Origin: Patiria pectinifera
Taxonomy: Eukaryota > Echinodermata > Asteroidea > Valvatida > Asterinidae
DNA length: 64,000 nucleotides
Assembly: GCA_029964075.1 (NCBI GenBank)
Contig: CM057135.1
Coordinates: forward strand, 29,749,366 to 29,813,365
Direction of reading: 5' to 3'
The notes under the pieces were generated by a model. It saw nothing but the letters and a program-made list of their open reading frames with translations, made no database searches and was not told the origin of the DNA. A program made the translations under genes and the position numbers. Position 1 is the first letter of the stretch; each line of letters begins with the position of its first letter. This document shows positions 25,701-40,700 of the stretch, piece by piece.

Positions 25701-28700
25701 CTCTGAAGGTTGGAAGAAGGAGACTGGCTTCGAAGACGTCTTGGGTGAACTCCGGCGGGGAGTCGTTGATGTCTATGATGTTGATGGTGACGTGGGCGGG
25801 ACTGGCTGCCCAGAGCTCTGGATCTCCGGAATCCCTGACCTGAACGGTGAAGTCAAACTGAGGGATGTCTTCGTGGTCTAGCATCATACGGGTACGGATG
25901 GCACCAGTGCTGGGGTCAATCATGAAGTATTTCTGGGCGTCCGGCTCGACAATCTCGTAGACTAGCTGAGCGTTGTGATCCGAGTCAGCATCCAGGGCAG
26001 CGATGACTAGAGGCTGGTTGGCTGCGTCCAGGACCACGCTGGATAAGGGCGCAGACTCGGTGATGCTGCCCTTGTAGATGGTAGCAGTGAAGTACGGCGG
26101 GTTGTCGTTAACGTCCTGCACGTGGATCAGTACTTGAGTGGTGCAGCTCAGGCCGACCATGTTGGTAGCCTCCATCGTCAAGTTGTAGTACATCTGCTCC
26201 TCGAAGTCCAACGAGACCTCTGTGGTGATGACACCTGTGTTGGCGTTCACGTCGAACCTCCGGGCGTGGTTACCAGCCAGGATGCGGTAGTAGACCGAGG
26301 AGCGACTAATGGCGACGACTTCCACCACAAACTCGTTAGGAAGGCGATTCTCCATCAGCTCTACCATGTACTCATCCTGAGTGAACTTGGGCGGGGCATT
26401 GTTAGACAGGGTGACGGATATGGTGATGGTAGTGAGACTGCTGAGGGAGGGGGTACCCCGGTCAGTGGCCTTGAGGATCAGGTCATAGATGGCTTTTTCC
26501 TTGCGGTCCAGCTCCTTTCCGACGGTGATGATGCCCAGAATTGGATCAATTCTGAAGACTTCACCGATATTGCCTGCCAAAGAAAAACAAGACACTAAAA
26601 GATAAAGCGCAAGATATTTTAATGCTTAACTTCCAGTTCATTACAGCTACGTGTAGGTACTTTTTTTAATCATCACGAACAAGTGCAAAAGATACATTCC
26701 CGAACAGAAGTTTGAGAACAGTCATTCAGAATTTCGGCCCAAGAGCAAAGGGTGACTGGGAATAAAGACACTTTGAGAAGAAAGTGACCATTTGACGGAA
26801 AAACACACTCTCATTAAGTAGAACAAGAAAAGGTTCACATATGTGCATCTCACTGTTTGGGGTTTTTCATAGTGTGCTTAAATCTATTACCACAAGTGCA
26901 AGGGAGACGTTTATCTAACAAACTCTCAAAAAACTTTTGAGTCACTGAGAATTTAGATTGAAGGATAAGAGCAACAGAGAAGTTTACCCACAGAAGAAAT
27001 ACTATTTCTTTCATATACATTCCACTTAATTCAGATTATCATAAAAAGTTTAAACACGTGTAATTTCTAAGTTTTCTGTTACCAATGATAATTATAAAAT
27101 CTAACTGTGTCACTGCGTAAGTAAATGATGCCGCTCGGTCATAATACATGCAAACCGTCGTCTCTAGGATGCCAAGCAACTACATGTGGTATGGCCAAAT
27201 GCATTCAACTCTCAATACAATGAAGTTAGTTACTACTACGGTATGGTGGATAAATGGAGCTGCCACATCAGTCATGTTGTCTATCATGTTATAAAAACCT
27301 GTGGTCTACATGTATATATCTGGCTATCACATTCATATGCACTGCAATCTATAACTGTTCAGTGGGAATTTCGAAGTTATTTGTTCTTAAGCATTCACTG
27401 TTATTAAATAAACTGAATAAGAGGTATCGATGGACTTGAACTTTGATGAAAAAAAAATACTGTATCATGCCCTGACAGAATAGTTCACATTTCCCTGAAG
27501 AAGGATTTTCTGTGTTTTTATTGATAATGATTTTTAATTTTTATTTTATTTCATAGCATTGTTAATATGGAAAGCATTCAAAGATTACAGAGAAGGATCT
27601 CCATTTTAATTGCCAAGAGAAAAAAAAGATGAAGATTCAGCTCGAGTAGACGTTAAGAAATGTTTTAAGAGGGTTATTACAAAAAAGGAACAACCCCACA
27701 CACTTGAGGAGGAATTGACACACCCACACCCAACTCCAACCAACTCAAGTGGTAGAGACAGTCACCACATCACCACTGCGACCACTCCTATCACCAACTC
27801 GACCTCCCACTGCACACCAACCATAACAAAGTCCCAGTATGTAGCACTTTCAATACTCGTTTTCAAAAAACCACAAAAGGAAACTGACTAGGAGCATGAT
27901 AGTAATTTTGAAGTTGAACAATGAAATTTGACTTGAGCAAGGTTTGAACCCGAAACCTCCAGAATGCCGTTCCGGTGCTCTACCGACTGAGCTATCCAGC
28001 CCATAATGGCTTCTGACTGGCACCCCTTGAAGAAAGACATTGACAAAATGGGGAACCGCCAATAAGGCTGGATAGCTCAGTCGATACAGCACTTGATCGG
28101 TAATCCGGAGGTCGCAGGTTCAAACCTCGCTCCAGTCAATTTCTTTGTCCAACTTTTTAAATTATTTTCAATGCTATTCAAACAGGGCAAAATCGCTGTC
28201 TTGTCAATGATCGATGAAAAAAAAAGATCCTGAAAATATGACACATTAGTGTGAGAGTCAGAGGCATGCACGCATCAAAAATGCCCGAGATGAAAGAGAA
28301 GTTTGTAAAACGGAGCAAACCTTGCGGTCTGTCTTGCCTGTCGACTGTTATGTGAAACACCAGGGGGGAGAAAAACAACAATAAAAGAATGGATGATAAA
28401 GAACTGAATGATGACGATGATGATAATATGAAAGAAAAATACGAGACAATTGAAAAATCAGCATGGGGGATCAACATGTGAATATTTTGCTCTATTTTTA
28501 ACCATTTAACACCTTAAGATATGTGTAAACACGATCCAGCATTGTATATTCGCAGGGGCGGGTGACGGGTTAAAACGTCAAGCTTTCCCTGAGTCTCCGG
28601 TGGTACACATGTTTACACGTCAGTGGTTCCCATAGGTTTTGTACGCACCATGTTCTGAACTTGAACTTGGCCTTTGTACACGGCCTGTCGTCATAGCAAA

Positions 28701-31700
28701 TATCGCTCCGTGGCAGGGCCTCGAGGTATTGCAAAATATGAAGTTATAATAAGAAGTATCGTACAAATATTGCACAAATGACTCTCTCGAGTCAGTTTTT
28801 GTGGTGTTTGGCTTCATTTTACAATTTGGCCGATATATGTTATCTTTTTCATAAATGGTGTTTTCAGCCAAAAATATTCCCGGCCAAAATCATCTATTCA
28901 ATGAAACGCTTTTTCTGTTTACTGCTGATCTATCCACTGAGTGGGTTGTCTTTTATGGTAATTTTTATTTTACATCAGCATCAGAGAGAAAATTCTGAAC
29001 ACTAGCTTTATATTAGGGACAATCTGTGAGTCGATACCGATTCACTACAATACAACCATTGCTAAAGGTTTCCCTACAAATGCCAAGATGATGTCAAAAG
29101 GTGTCCAATTCCTTTTTTTTTAAGCTTGGAGAGGTTTTATGCAGTACAGAGACTCCAATAAAGATCCAAGACCACCCAGAACTCAGCCCAACCCCTCGTA
29201 CCCCTATGCTCCTTCCTTGAAACCCTGCACAAGCTTTCTAGCAAGAACTTTCAAGATAACCTTCTCTAGTGGGGGTAAAGCTCCAAAATCACCCATGCAT
29301 GGTAGCAGGAATGAATCCGTCACCCTTGCCCACTTTTAATCCACAAAGTACTACATGCAGTGAAGCGTGCAGAGCAAATATCAATTCAAACCTATCAAAA
29401 AGGTTCAATGCTATTTGAGTGTTAAGAGACTTTTTTAAATTGTTGGCAGTGCAGGTCGTACAACCAGTTGCACTTGTGTGGGCATAGATGGCACGCTATC
29501 TGCATGAGTACTGTGTATGTTGAGGGAGGGGTGCGATTATATTTTTGATGGGTTCAAAGACCTGGCTTGCTAGCTGCAAAGGAGCCCTACAGTTGAGCTT
29601 TGATAAAGCCTTGGTCTAGTTTGGATTGTTTAAATGAATAGAATTCTTTCGAGTTTTTTTGCTGATAATGCAAAGGACTATTTTGGAAATATTCGCTGGG
29701 TGGTTGGAATATAAAGAATGATGATGATTTTAATGAGACAGAAGATTACAGAAATCATGAAATAGGACAGTTATGTAGTTTCTCAGCTGAACCTATTTAG
29801 ACTTTGATATTTTTTCCTCCTGTAAAATAATGGCTTCACTAACAAAATTAGTCCGACTCGTATTAGGCCTACATAAACTAAAAGGATATGAAACACACAT
29901 ATTTTCGCTGTTCCAGTAAAAAAAAAAATAATAATAATATTAATTATTAATCCAATATTTCTTGAATCATCTTGTTTCCATAGCTTATCACTTGTTACAT
30001 TCGTTATTTTAGGACTTTGTTACATTTGTAATGTTACGATTTCTTAATCTTAATTCATTTTTTCAAGGGGGAATGAAAAATGATAGCAAGCTCAATAATT
30101 AAACGGCTTACCTGAGACGATGGAATATGTGACCTCCGCATTGGTTCCCTGGTCCTTGTCATATGCATGCACCTGAGTAATCTGGGTACCAACCGCCGCC
30201 GTCTCAAAGACACGCCCCTCGTAGGCCGACGCCCCAAACTCAGGGGCGTGGTCATTGGAGTCCAAGATATTGACCACCACCCGGGTGTAGTTGCGGTGAG
30301 TGACCAGGTTGTGGTCTTTGACTTGGACGGTCAGTACGTGGCGCCGTCGGGTCTCGTGGTCCAAGGGAGCCGTGGTGGTCAGCGCCCCGGTCTTGGAGTG
30401 GACTTTGAAGATGGACATGCTCGCTTGGTCGGCAGCACCTTTCAGGGAGTAGGTCAGGCGGTCAGAGTGGTCCCGGTCCGTGGCACGGATGCGCAGGATC
30501 TCCGAGCCGATGGTCGTGTTCTCGTAAATATCCACGGTGTATTCCAGTTTCTCCAGGAGTGGCGGGTTGTCATTGAAGTTCATGACCATCACACGAATCT
30601 GTTGGCAAATCAAGTTAAGGTATTAGACAATTCGAATTTAATAGCTCCAACTGAGGTGGTTTTTCACCATTTCTGGGACACTCCATGCATCCAAGTATTA
30701 TTGCAATAATTAACGTCAAAAATAACAGTCACAGTAAAAACCACAGCGATGGTAATTCCATAAAGTGTTGATATAAAGTGCTAATTTTATAAAATGGATG
30801 TTCGTCATAGCCGAATGCTCGTTATAAGTGGGTGTTATACTGTACATCACTTATCAGAGTAACTGAAAAAAATTTGAATGAAACTGAAAGGTGCCTTGCA
30901 CTTTCACATAATTATTTTAACAGAATATGATTCTATCAGGGTTGAGGGTACCTGTCTAAGTGAACTTAGGAGTCTCACTACAACATATTGCAATCTCATT
31001 GTATCAATTTTTTCTTGCACACATGTTTAAAACCTTGTAAATATTGCCTAATATGGGAATTCAATGCACTTTTTACAAGAGTACTTTTCCAGAACACGGA
31101 TTTCCAGATTGCAAGAAATGTTCAATTGCTCATGAATTGAAACCGGAAAGGGGAGGTGTACTTTCTCTGAATTTTCCAAATGTAGTATCTCGTATCTGGA
31201 GGAATAATCTAATACTCACAGTCTGAGTGACTTCGTGGAACCCATCAGAGACGCCGATGGTCAGATCGTAAGTTGACTGCCTTTCGGCGTCCAGTTTGGA
31301 CGCTATGAGGATGACGCTGCTTGATGGCTGCATGAAGAAATCGTTGTTGTCATCGCCGGCTAATGGAATAAAAACAAAGCATTATTTAGTGAAACAAAAT
31401 TTAAAGTTATGAAAACAAGGACTAAATGGGTCGGTCCATAAATTTGGGTCTAAAAGTTTGACATTTTCTGTGTCCCTGTTACACCTGACCTGTGTAGTGT
31501 GCCATGCAAGCATCATTAAAATTGACTTCAAACTATTTTTTATTTGTTTGGCAGGTACTTTGCTTTACATAATCATACTTGGAGATAGAAGGCATTAGAG
31601 ATCAGGGAAATGAAAAGAAAAAAATTGGACCACACATTTCTGCAACAGTCACACAAAGTGGACTCAACGCATCTTGAAATCCAGACTTGGGAAGCTGAAA

Positions 31701-34700
31701 AACTGAATAAAAATAAAGGATTTTTTTTTCACAAATGTACCTTTGATGCTGTACCACAGTTCATCATCGTCGGGATCATACGCAAAAACACTGGTGACAA
31801 ATGTGCCAAAGGGGTCCTTCTCCGACACGGTGCCGTCCATGGCGTAATCTATGACGGGAGGGTTGGGTGATTCTGTCACGGGTGCCGTGATGAAAATGAC
31901 CAGTCTAAATTTACCCCACTGCTGGGTGGGACGGCCGTTGTCAAGTACCTCCAGCTGTTGGACAGATTGGAGAAGGGAAATATCAATTGAAAACTAGGAA
32001 TTTCTAGGGTTTTTTTCCGTCTTTCAAGTAAGTATGATGGGTGAGTAGTGCCCTGGAGACCCCTGGAGACAAGGGGAAGGCTGATCAGTAGGCTGTTAAG
32101 AACTTGGCTAACAGAACTTTGTCAGGTTTGAAAGGAAGGTCATTTTAAAATTCTGAAAATAACAAGATTTCTTTTCTTTGAGTTGCCCGAGTTGCTCACC
32201 ACTAGATTGTACTGGTCTCCCTCCGTCAGCAACTTGGTGGTCGATACGACACCGGTAGTGGGATCGATATCGAACTTCCCGGCGTTGTTACCCTCTCGGA
32301 TGTAGTAGCTCAGGTCTGCGTTCTCGCCAATGTCTTTATCGGAGGCGACAGCACCGTAGATGATACGACGCTCCTCGCTACGATCCTGGCCAGGTACGTT
32401 GATGCTGACAAAGACGCCCTCGTTGAACTTGGGCGCGTTGTCGTTCTCGTCAAGAATGTGAACGACCACGTGAGTTACCGCGCTCTGGGAGGGACTTCCA
32501 TTGTCGTTGATTGTAACCTGCAAAATAATTATGCAATAAAAAATAATGCATTAAAATGTGTAATAGCAATGTTTTTTTAATACAACCCTGGAAAGATTGA
32601 AAATTGTTCTACATGTTGACGTATATGAATGGTGTATGATGCACGCGTAGACCATGCTAAGCAAGGATTATACAATCTGCTTAACATTCTGCTTAATATC
32701 TCCAAGAAATTGTACTACGGTCTGGATTAAAGACAGGCTGATGGCACATAAAAAAATAGTTTCTGATTAACATATTGAACAATCTTTCAATTTGAACGCA
32801 GGGAGCTGTCTATCATCCAGGGGGCTGAGCAGTTGCAGGAGTCCGCAATGCAACTTTGCCCAGGAGCGGGGTGAGAAGGTCGTGGGGGAAAGACAGAGAA
32901 TATCCCCCAAGAGAAGAGGCTTGGCTTTCATGCCGGGGTCAGGAGGGTTACTGTTTGCTTAGGAACATTGTCAAAGGGTGTGAAGTGTGGCCTGCTCGGG
33001 TGACGACATGGGGTACAAGAAGGGGGACAATAAAGGGACCTTATACATGGGAGAAAAAAAATAGGGTTTTCTCTAATGTAGGGTCCAGGAATTCAGCCGA
33101 GATTCTTGTTAGAATTTCTTACTTTCGTGTATTCATATAGCACGGTTTCCTTGATCGATGCTTTATTTAATAGACACAAGGGACCAATTTCAGCTACATG
33201 CAAGACGAAGAGAATATTTTTTATTGGAAAATCAACTCAAATACGGCATAAAATAGGAGAAAAATTCAGTGAACAATTGAAGATTTATCTAAATGTAGGA
33301 ACTAGCAACTCACGATCCAAAACCGAGATCCTCAATAAATAAAAAAAATTGAGCGAATCCGAAAAATGTGTATATTACGCAACAGAAATCACAAACAACT
33401 TGAGCTGAGTTCTGAATTTTTAATATATTTTTTTGACAGGAACATTAAATTATTAATAATAGCACAAAAATCGGACAATGTGTTTTGAAAGGATTATCAA
33501 GGGATTAACAACTGTCACCAATTTGAGATTACAAAAATCTAGCGTACAATATCACTCCATCACACAACTGAATAGAGGCTCATGATTTCGATGTGATCTC
33601 TTACTTTAAAATCCATTCTACCAAAACCCTTTTGTTACTGACAAATTAAAAATAAAAACTTTTGACAGCTAGTTGCATTCTCCCCCAGCGCTTTGTATCC
33701 TCTGGCAAAAAGCGCTATATAAATACCGTTATTATTGTTATTATTATTAATATAAGCACTTGAAACAGTTCACAGTCCAAAATGTCAACAATTCACAGTA
33801 CGGCGGAAACGACACCTTGGGAGAGAAAGAAAGGAACGTCTGCGTAAAGGTCAGCCCCAAGATAATGAACCTTAGGACACACAAAGCGAGGAGGGAGAAT
33901 CATTAACTATATTTTCCGAGGAGCAACGAGGGGCAACGTTATGTCAATTGTGTTGACACAGGTGCTATGGGGTTTGCAGCTTCTGCAGCATTAAGACTGA
34001 TCAAGGAGAGAGGGTTTAATTTAAACAAACAGGAATTGGGAGACAGAATATCATCAATGAGATGGACCTAGTCAATGCTTGAATCACTTCATGATGTATT
34101 TCTTTAATTTTTTTTTTCAATTTAGTGTAGTGGAATGTTTTCTGATTTAACCCTGCTATGCCCAGTGCAGTTGGCAAAGAGAATCATCAGACCTTTCAAA
34201 ACATTTTAAATTTGCCTGACTAAAAGGGTTTTGAAAGGTGAAATAGTGCTGGAACTTTGGGACTTTTCAAAAGGTTTCCAACGGTGAAGCAACTCTGTGG
34301 GCAAATTCAGTAAGTTGCCTTTCAATACCTTTCGAAAGGAATTGAAAGGTGTGGTAGTGCAGTAACAATAAATTCTGGAGGATTTTAAAAGGTCCTGCAT
34401 TTTTGTTCCCCTCCAATTTGCCAGCACCCAGATTTTGAGGCGTTTTGAATGGTCTAACTACTGGAGAGTTGTTTTATCCATGTGCAATGTCTATAACAGA
34501 TGCTTGCTTAACCCTAACGATCCTGGATTCATCTTGTTTTTTTCACACACACACTGTTAAAAGGTGTGAACACATAGCTACCGGTAGTTGGATACTCCAC
34601 TGCATGATGTATGTGGGTTGAAAATATCTAAAAAACTAAAAATAGCCAAGGAACAGCTTCATAATTTATCACGATTTTGAGGCATGTTTCTTCCTTATTT

Positions 34701-37700
34701 ATTTCCAAACTGTAAAAAAGGAGATTGAAATTTTTTTCCAATCACTTTTAGCGAACAAATATCCTTCCCATTTCCCCAGACCCAACAAATGTTTCAAATT
34801 AACCAAACCTCAAAATAAGCTTATCTTCTTAACGTTTAATATAAATTTAACCCACTAACTGCCACGCATCATCTTCAAGAACACCAGCACTTCCGATGAA
34901 TAATTTTGCGCCGCTCGCAAGCCTTACTGCATAAATGTGAGGACCGACATCCACATGTATCTTGCATGTATACGTGTGACTTCTCCTCAGCCCCCTTGGC
35001 CATGCAAACACCTGAATTTCCGGTCCAACCCTCGTGCCTCGCATCCTAGCACTAAAAACACATTATTATTATTTCCATTCCTAATGGGTGTAACAGCATG
35101 AATACAGGTAGGGCAATTATATGCATTAACATCATCAGTAGGCCGGGTGCATTTATAATGTAGGTCACAGTAGAAGACTGGATAGGAAAATTGTGTCACA
35201 CCGAAGGAAAGCACAGTAGGTTTGTTTTTTATATTTTTTTAATTTTGCGGAGACACTTGTGAAATTGACATACATGTAATTTTGCAATTTCAGCTCCCTA
35301 GGGATTTTTGATCTTTTTTTTTATTAATCTTTTTTTTTTTTTAAGGGAAATATTTCATAAAAGTTTATTTTAAATAGTCTCTAAATAGTTTACAATTTAC
35401 ATTTTTTTATTTATAATTTTTTTTTAAATTTTCCACAAAGACTGGCGATCAAGGCAATTTTTTTTTTTTTAAACAAAGTACAGTAAATACAACAGTGATT
35501 AAAAAAAGGACACTCATGAATACATTTGTTTATTTACATGTATTCAAAATTGGACATCTTCATCAAAATCTTCAAAAATGCTAAAATAGCAGTTTTTCCT
35601 TTCAAATTTAACATTTCTAAAACTTTGTAAACCATGTTATCCCAAGACACTGCGACTTTGACTAATTTTTATAATACTTCCAGCTTACAAAAACTGCCGA
35701 CCTTAAATCGCCATGAAATTACTCAGCACCAAGCTAAGCCGCCTTAATGAGGAGTTTAGCCAACTGTGAAATGTAAAATACAGGATCAATAACTCGCAAG
35801 GTCCCATAAATGACCAAGTGTTTATTAACATTTTGAAGGTGACCTAATAGTGACCCCAGTCTGATCGGAGATTTGTTTTTTTATTGCAAACAGATGTAGC
35901 CTTTAAAATGGCTGGTACCTTGCCCATCGGGACACCGGTCAGCTGGTCACATCATTTTCTTGAACGGAATGAAAAGTCAGTTATGGTCAAGCTTGTTATG
36001 AAGAAAACCAGGGTTTGTTATGTCACAAACTTCACTCTACAAGTTCTACACTATTTATGAGTTTGCATATTAACTTAAAGAACAAACATGTCAGGATCGT
36101 TTGCTTTTTGTGCATTTTTGTTGTTTGAAGCAACAAAATTGCTCAAAATCTTATGAAGGGTGCGTAAAAGCTAAACTTGTTGAAGATTCAGCTCAGTGGG
36201 TAGGATACATTTTGAAAAAACAAATTAAAAATGTGCAAAATGTTTAGGGTCTCATACACTGTAACTGGATTCCATTGCTAATGCACACCACTTTCTTAAA
36301 TCACCACCAAGTTTCATGTTTCACCTTCATGTTTTCTTCCAAATGATACCATTTCAGGCGGACTGATTTCACAGGGTATTTTAGTGCCAGTCCTATCTTC
36401 ACTTTGAGCAAGGATTTTCTGGTTAAATCAGTAGGTATGTTTTCAGGTAATTGTCCCAGGCAACTGTTCAAAAATGCTTTAAATAAGGTGCCAACATCAG
36501 GTCATGACAGTAGTCATTTGGTTATGGTATGAGAAATTAATGAGGAGGAAAAAAAAAACTTAACTCAAAATATTTCAAAATAGCTACCTTCAAAATAAAA
36601 GCTCATTTCAATCCCTCTAGAGCGACTGTTATACAGGTAAAGTCCTGACAAATTTATGCTATCATAACTTGGGAAATATTTAGAATTGCCATGGCGGGAG
36701 CAGACAGGTGCGTGATTTGTACACTACCGGTACCTTGGCCCAAGGTCCGTGATGATACTAAAATAAATCCCTGCCAATGCAATTGAAGATGATGCCTCGT
36801 GACGCGTCAGTTGCTTTCGACATGTTTATAGCCGGAATGTTTTCTTAACTTTTCCCACATAGCATGTTACGCTTATCTGTTCAACATACATCAACACCGT
36901 TAACATTGTGCTTGAAATTACGATATCCCATCACCTCGGCGGTGACTGGTACAATGACCACGTTTGACTGATGAGGGCCCTGACCAAAACTTGAAACACA
37001 ACATTAAATCTCAGCACACTTCTGAGCAAAACTGTAATGGGGTTACTTATTTGGGGGGAATTATCAAGAGAAATTTTAAAAGGTCAACAGAATTCTTAAT
37101 GACGACATGGCATTCCATTTAGTTGACACGTATCTTTTCTCTTGCTTAATGAACACAAATAAATATATTTTTTGCACTTGAAAGGCTATCAGCGTTCAGC
37201 AGAATAATATAAAGAACCATTAATCTCTCAAATTCATCCAAACCGCAACGCCTGCATTATCCAGATACTCATCAATAATGGCTCTATGCTTTTTTATCCA
37301 AGCGTTGCCTTTTCTCCCCTGCCTTGGCCCCACCAATTAGTGGGTATTAGTCCAGCTAACGGAAACAACAGTATGGCTTCCCATAACACAGTAAGTGTAT
37401 GTTTAGTTGTCCTTCACTGGTACCTTGCCACCGGCTCCCCACATCATTCTACGGTGTATATGGTGATCAAAATCCTCATTACCATAATTAACTCACCGAC
37501 GACAAAAAAAAAACCTCAAGAATTTGAATGTGATTTTGAAGCCAACAAATTTTTCAAAAGAGCAACAGAAACTGTTGTTTCTTTGACAGCAAAAGCTTAA
37601 CAATTTGTGGATACATGTACATTTACAATGACAATTAATCATTGCCAATATAGTTCAATCCACAGGTTTTCAAAACTTGAAAGGTTTAATTTTAATGACA

Positions 37701-40700
37701 GCTGATTTTAGAAGAAGGAAGAAAAATCATATGAAGCACAATTTTGACTTGAATGGTGAAAATTTTGCTCTAATTTATGGTCAGAACATATGGAGTCAAT
37801 TTGAACTCTTCAGTGAGTCATTCTCTCCAGTGACTTCAATCTTCTCACATTATTATCTCATTATAGCATCCGTGAAACGGAAGTATCCCCAAACCTAAAA
37901 TTCAGTAAAATATCCCTTACTGCCCTGCAGCTATGTAGTATGAAGTAACAAATGTAGCCTGTTACTATTGCCCAGGAAAAATTCCAATTCCACTAAAAGT
38001 GCCCAGAGCAGTGCTGCTACGTACCCAAACCATCAGTAACCCCGCAATTTAAGATAGTGGGTTATTTCAGATGCTACATTGCCCCTGTCCCAGTGGCTCC
38101 AACTCCGCCTCCAGGGAGTGGGAGGGTCAGGATACCGGTTAAACCGGTTATCCAGGGTTACCCGGTCGCATCAAAGGAGAGGAATGGCGGTATCTATTTC
38201 TTGGCCGGGTCTGTGTTGGGGTCAAATCGGTCAATGCCTTAGAAATGCAAATTCCATCCCTTTTTTTTATCTCCGCATATAACACAGCAAAATGTAGCAC
38301 TTTACTATAGTTGGAAAGAAGAATCAATATTAATTCAGAGATCCCCGTGGAACCCTGACCTCTGGTGGGGAGAAAACCAACAAAGTCTATGTCAAAAGCT
38401 TTTCCTGCAGGACACAAATTATTAGAACTTTGAAGTTAGATTCTTATCTTCAAATACAAATACTGCAATCTACTTCAAACTGGTTGCTGTTTCTCCCCAC
38501 ACAATGATATTCAAACACAAGATTGAGACATTTTGGACTCTCTTTCTTCTTCCCACCTAAAAGTCCTCGTAAAAAAAAACAAAAAAAACAGAACCAGTTT
38601 TAAGATTCTGCAGCCGTTGGCATCTAGCTGTCACATCAGATCACCTGCGGACATCCACTAGGGGATAATCCCTGTGGATTATCCCCCAATGATGCATTGG
38701 TAATCTCATTTCACTGCCAGTTCACAAACCGACCGGCCCGCTGCAAGGCCTGATGTTCCCAGCGGCAATTCAATATGTTTGATGTGTTACAGTGCTTTGG
38801 ATAGAAGGTGGAGGGGGGGGGGGGTTCTGTGATTCGAGTGAATATGACCCATCAGTGTCTTTCATCACGACTGCGAGGATTGGCCTAACCTGATTGGGCC
38901 AGCGATTTAGCAGCTCAAATGTGTGAACGGTTTTAACGAACGAGCGATCAGAGTATCGACCGACTGATTGCCATGCTTTGTCATCTGTATTAATACTTTG
39001 TGATGAGTGTGATAGTTCTTTTTTCACTTGAGATTTTATTTGCTACTTTAAACAGAACAAAATGCAGCATGTCATGAAAATCTGCTGGCATCAAACCAGC
39101 TTTCAGCCAATTAAGGGTGTTATCAAGGACTGAAGCCTACAAACTTTGCACTGGGCATGAGGATGATGTTACTCCATACCTCACAACTTACTGTATTATT
39201 TTTGTTTTAATCATATTTGATGATCAAGAACATGTATGAAAAGTGGTTTAGGCATTGGGCCTTAACATTTGCTTTAGATTACTTCCTTAAATCATTCCAT
39301 CCCCTTTATAAAAAAAATGCAGAAATACATCTGGACTCATTTTCTCTTTAACAGTGGACAATTAGAAAAGCAAAAAAAAAACCACATTACTAAAAAAACT
39401 GACTGTTTTTGGACAAATTTTTTTAAATGCCTTTGTCTTACTGTGCCCCTTGCATTATGAATGTGCAGATTCATTACAATTTTCCAGAGCGTGGGAAGAA
39501 AGTAAAAAAATCCCATTCAAGACCCAAATGAAGCGAAATATTTGATTTCCTGCATTCATCAAAGCGGATGTAAATCAAACCAAATACAATGCAGCTATTC
39601 ACACAATTCACAGAGGCCAGTGTGAGCATAGAGGAATGTAAAATCCCGGGTCTTATTGCTGATTTTTATAATGATCCCGTTAATTCCGTATCGTCAGTCA
39701 CATTCATGTTTCCCCGATAAATCAACATGTTGCAGTGAATGCGACGCCTACGTGTTTCAGAATCGTGGCTTTGCAAGCATTAAATTCTGTCTACCTAGAG
39801 CCCAACATTATAAATCTCGGCCCAGCAGACTCCCTGCATAAATCACAACGCATTTCATTGGCTCTCTGTCTTGTGGGTGGGTCTCACCCTGCGGGTTTGC
39901 TCAAATTCAGACCGCTGTCAACATCCGTTGCATTCCGACGAGCCCATGGAAATCTATCCGACAGGGCCAAAAGAACATGAAATAAGTAGCTGTATAGAAT
40001 TTCGTATGGAATTACAGTAGTATGTAGACTGCACTCAAAAACCTGGCTGGTTGTGTCCATGTTAAAAAAAAAATTAAATGCATTTAAAAAAAAAATCAAT
40101 GTGTCGCCTTCCGCCTTAAATGGAGACACCCAATAAATCAAATTTCATTTTTTTTTTTTGAATAATGAATTGTTTTTTTCTGTCACTTGAACATTTCAGA
40201 AGAAAACATGGAGGTGGAGAGTTAGGACAGATGAGTTAAATTAAAAAACAAATAAGTGATTTTCTTTCAGTTTCAGCCCAAATCAAAGACCAAAATGGCC
40301 AGAGACCTACTGGTCAGACCAAGTGGGCGGTCACTGGCTCAAGACAAAAAATCAACAATGGCATTCCGGTAAATCCTAGTCCATGGTCTGGGCCCGGCCT
40401 GCACTTCATTACTGTTAATGCAAACGTACTGGCATAATGCAATAATCTGATAATATGCCTGGTGCCGGGTGTTCCGCTCCAAGCAAAAACTTTCTTTTTT
40501 CTTTGGATTCCCGATCCTGACACCCTCCAAGGGCTCCCGGTGGTCAAGACATGAGACTTCTGGTCTCCTGTTTACTGTGGGGGAGACGGGAACACTAGCC
40601 TCCCAATGTCATGGTTAATTACACGGCTCGGTTGAGGAGAGGCACGATATCCTTATTTGATACTCGGCTCGCTTCACAAGAGGTTCCACAGAGTTGACAT

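Larger units (their letters stand above)
26574..30111 (-). other. Intron 5 (between exons 5 and 6) with an inverted SINE pair
   Basis: 3538 bp, AT-rich. Two SINE copies in opposite orientation lie at 27871-28002 and 28066-28160. Just before them is a CA/CC-rich low-complexity stretch (about 27690-27840). No exon is missing here, since exons 5 and 6 join in frame within one cadherin repeat. Confidence 0.85.

Noticed and set aside
27610..27891. 93-residue plus-strand frame rich in His, Pro and Thr
   Set aside because: Low-complexity CA/CC-rich DNA that ends inside a SINE. Not a gene.
28066..28140. tRNA gene on the plus strand
   Set aside because: A- and B-boxes are present, but the arms do not pair as a tRNA, a non-tRNA tail follows and three related copies occur. 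It is a SINE.
30167..30709. 180-residue plus-strand open frame
   Set aside because: Antisense shadow of exon 5 running on into intron.
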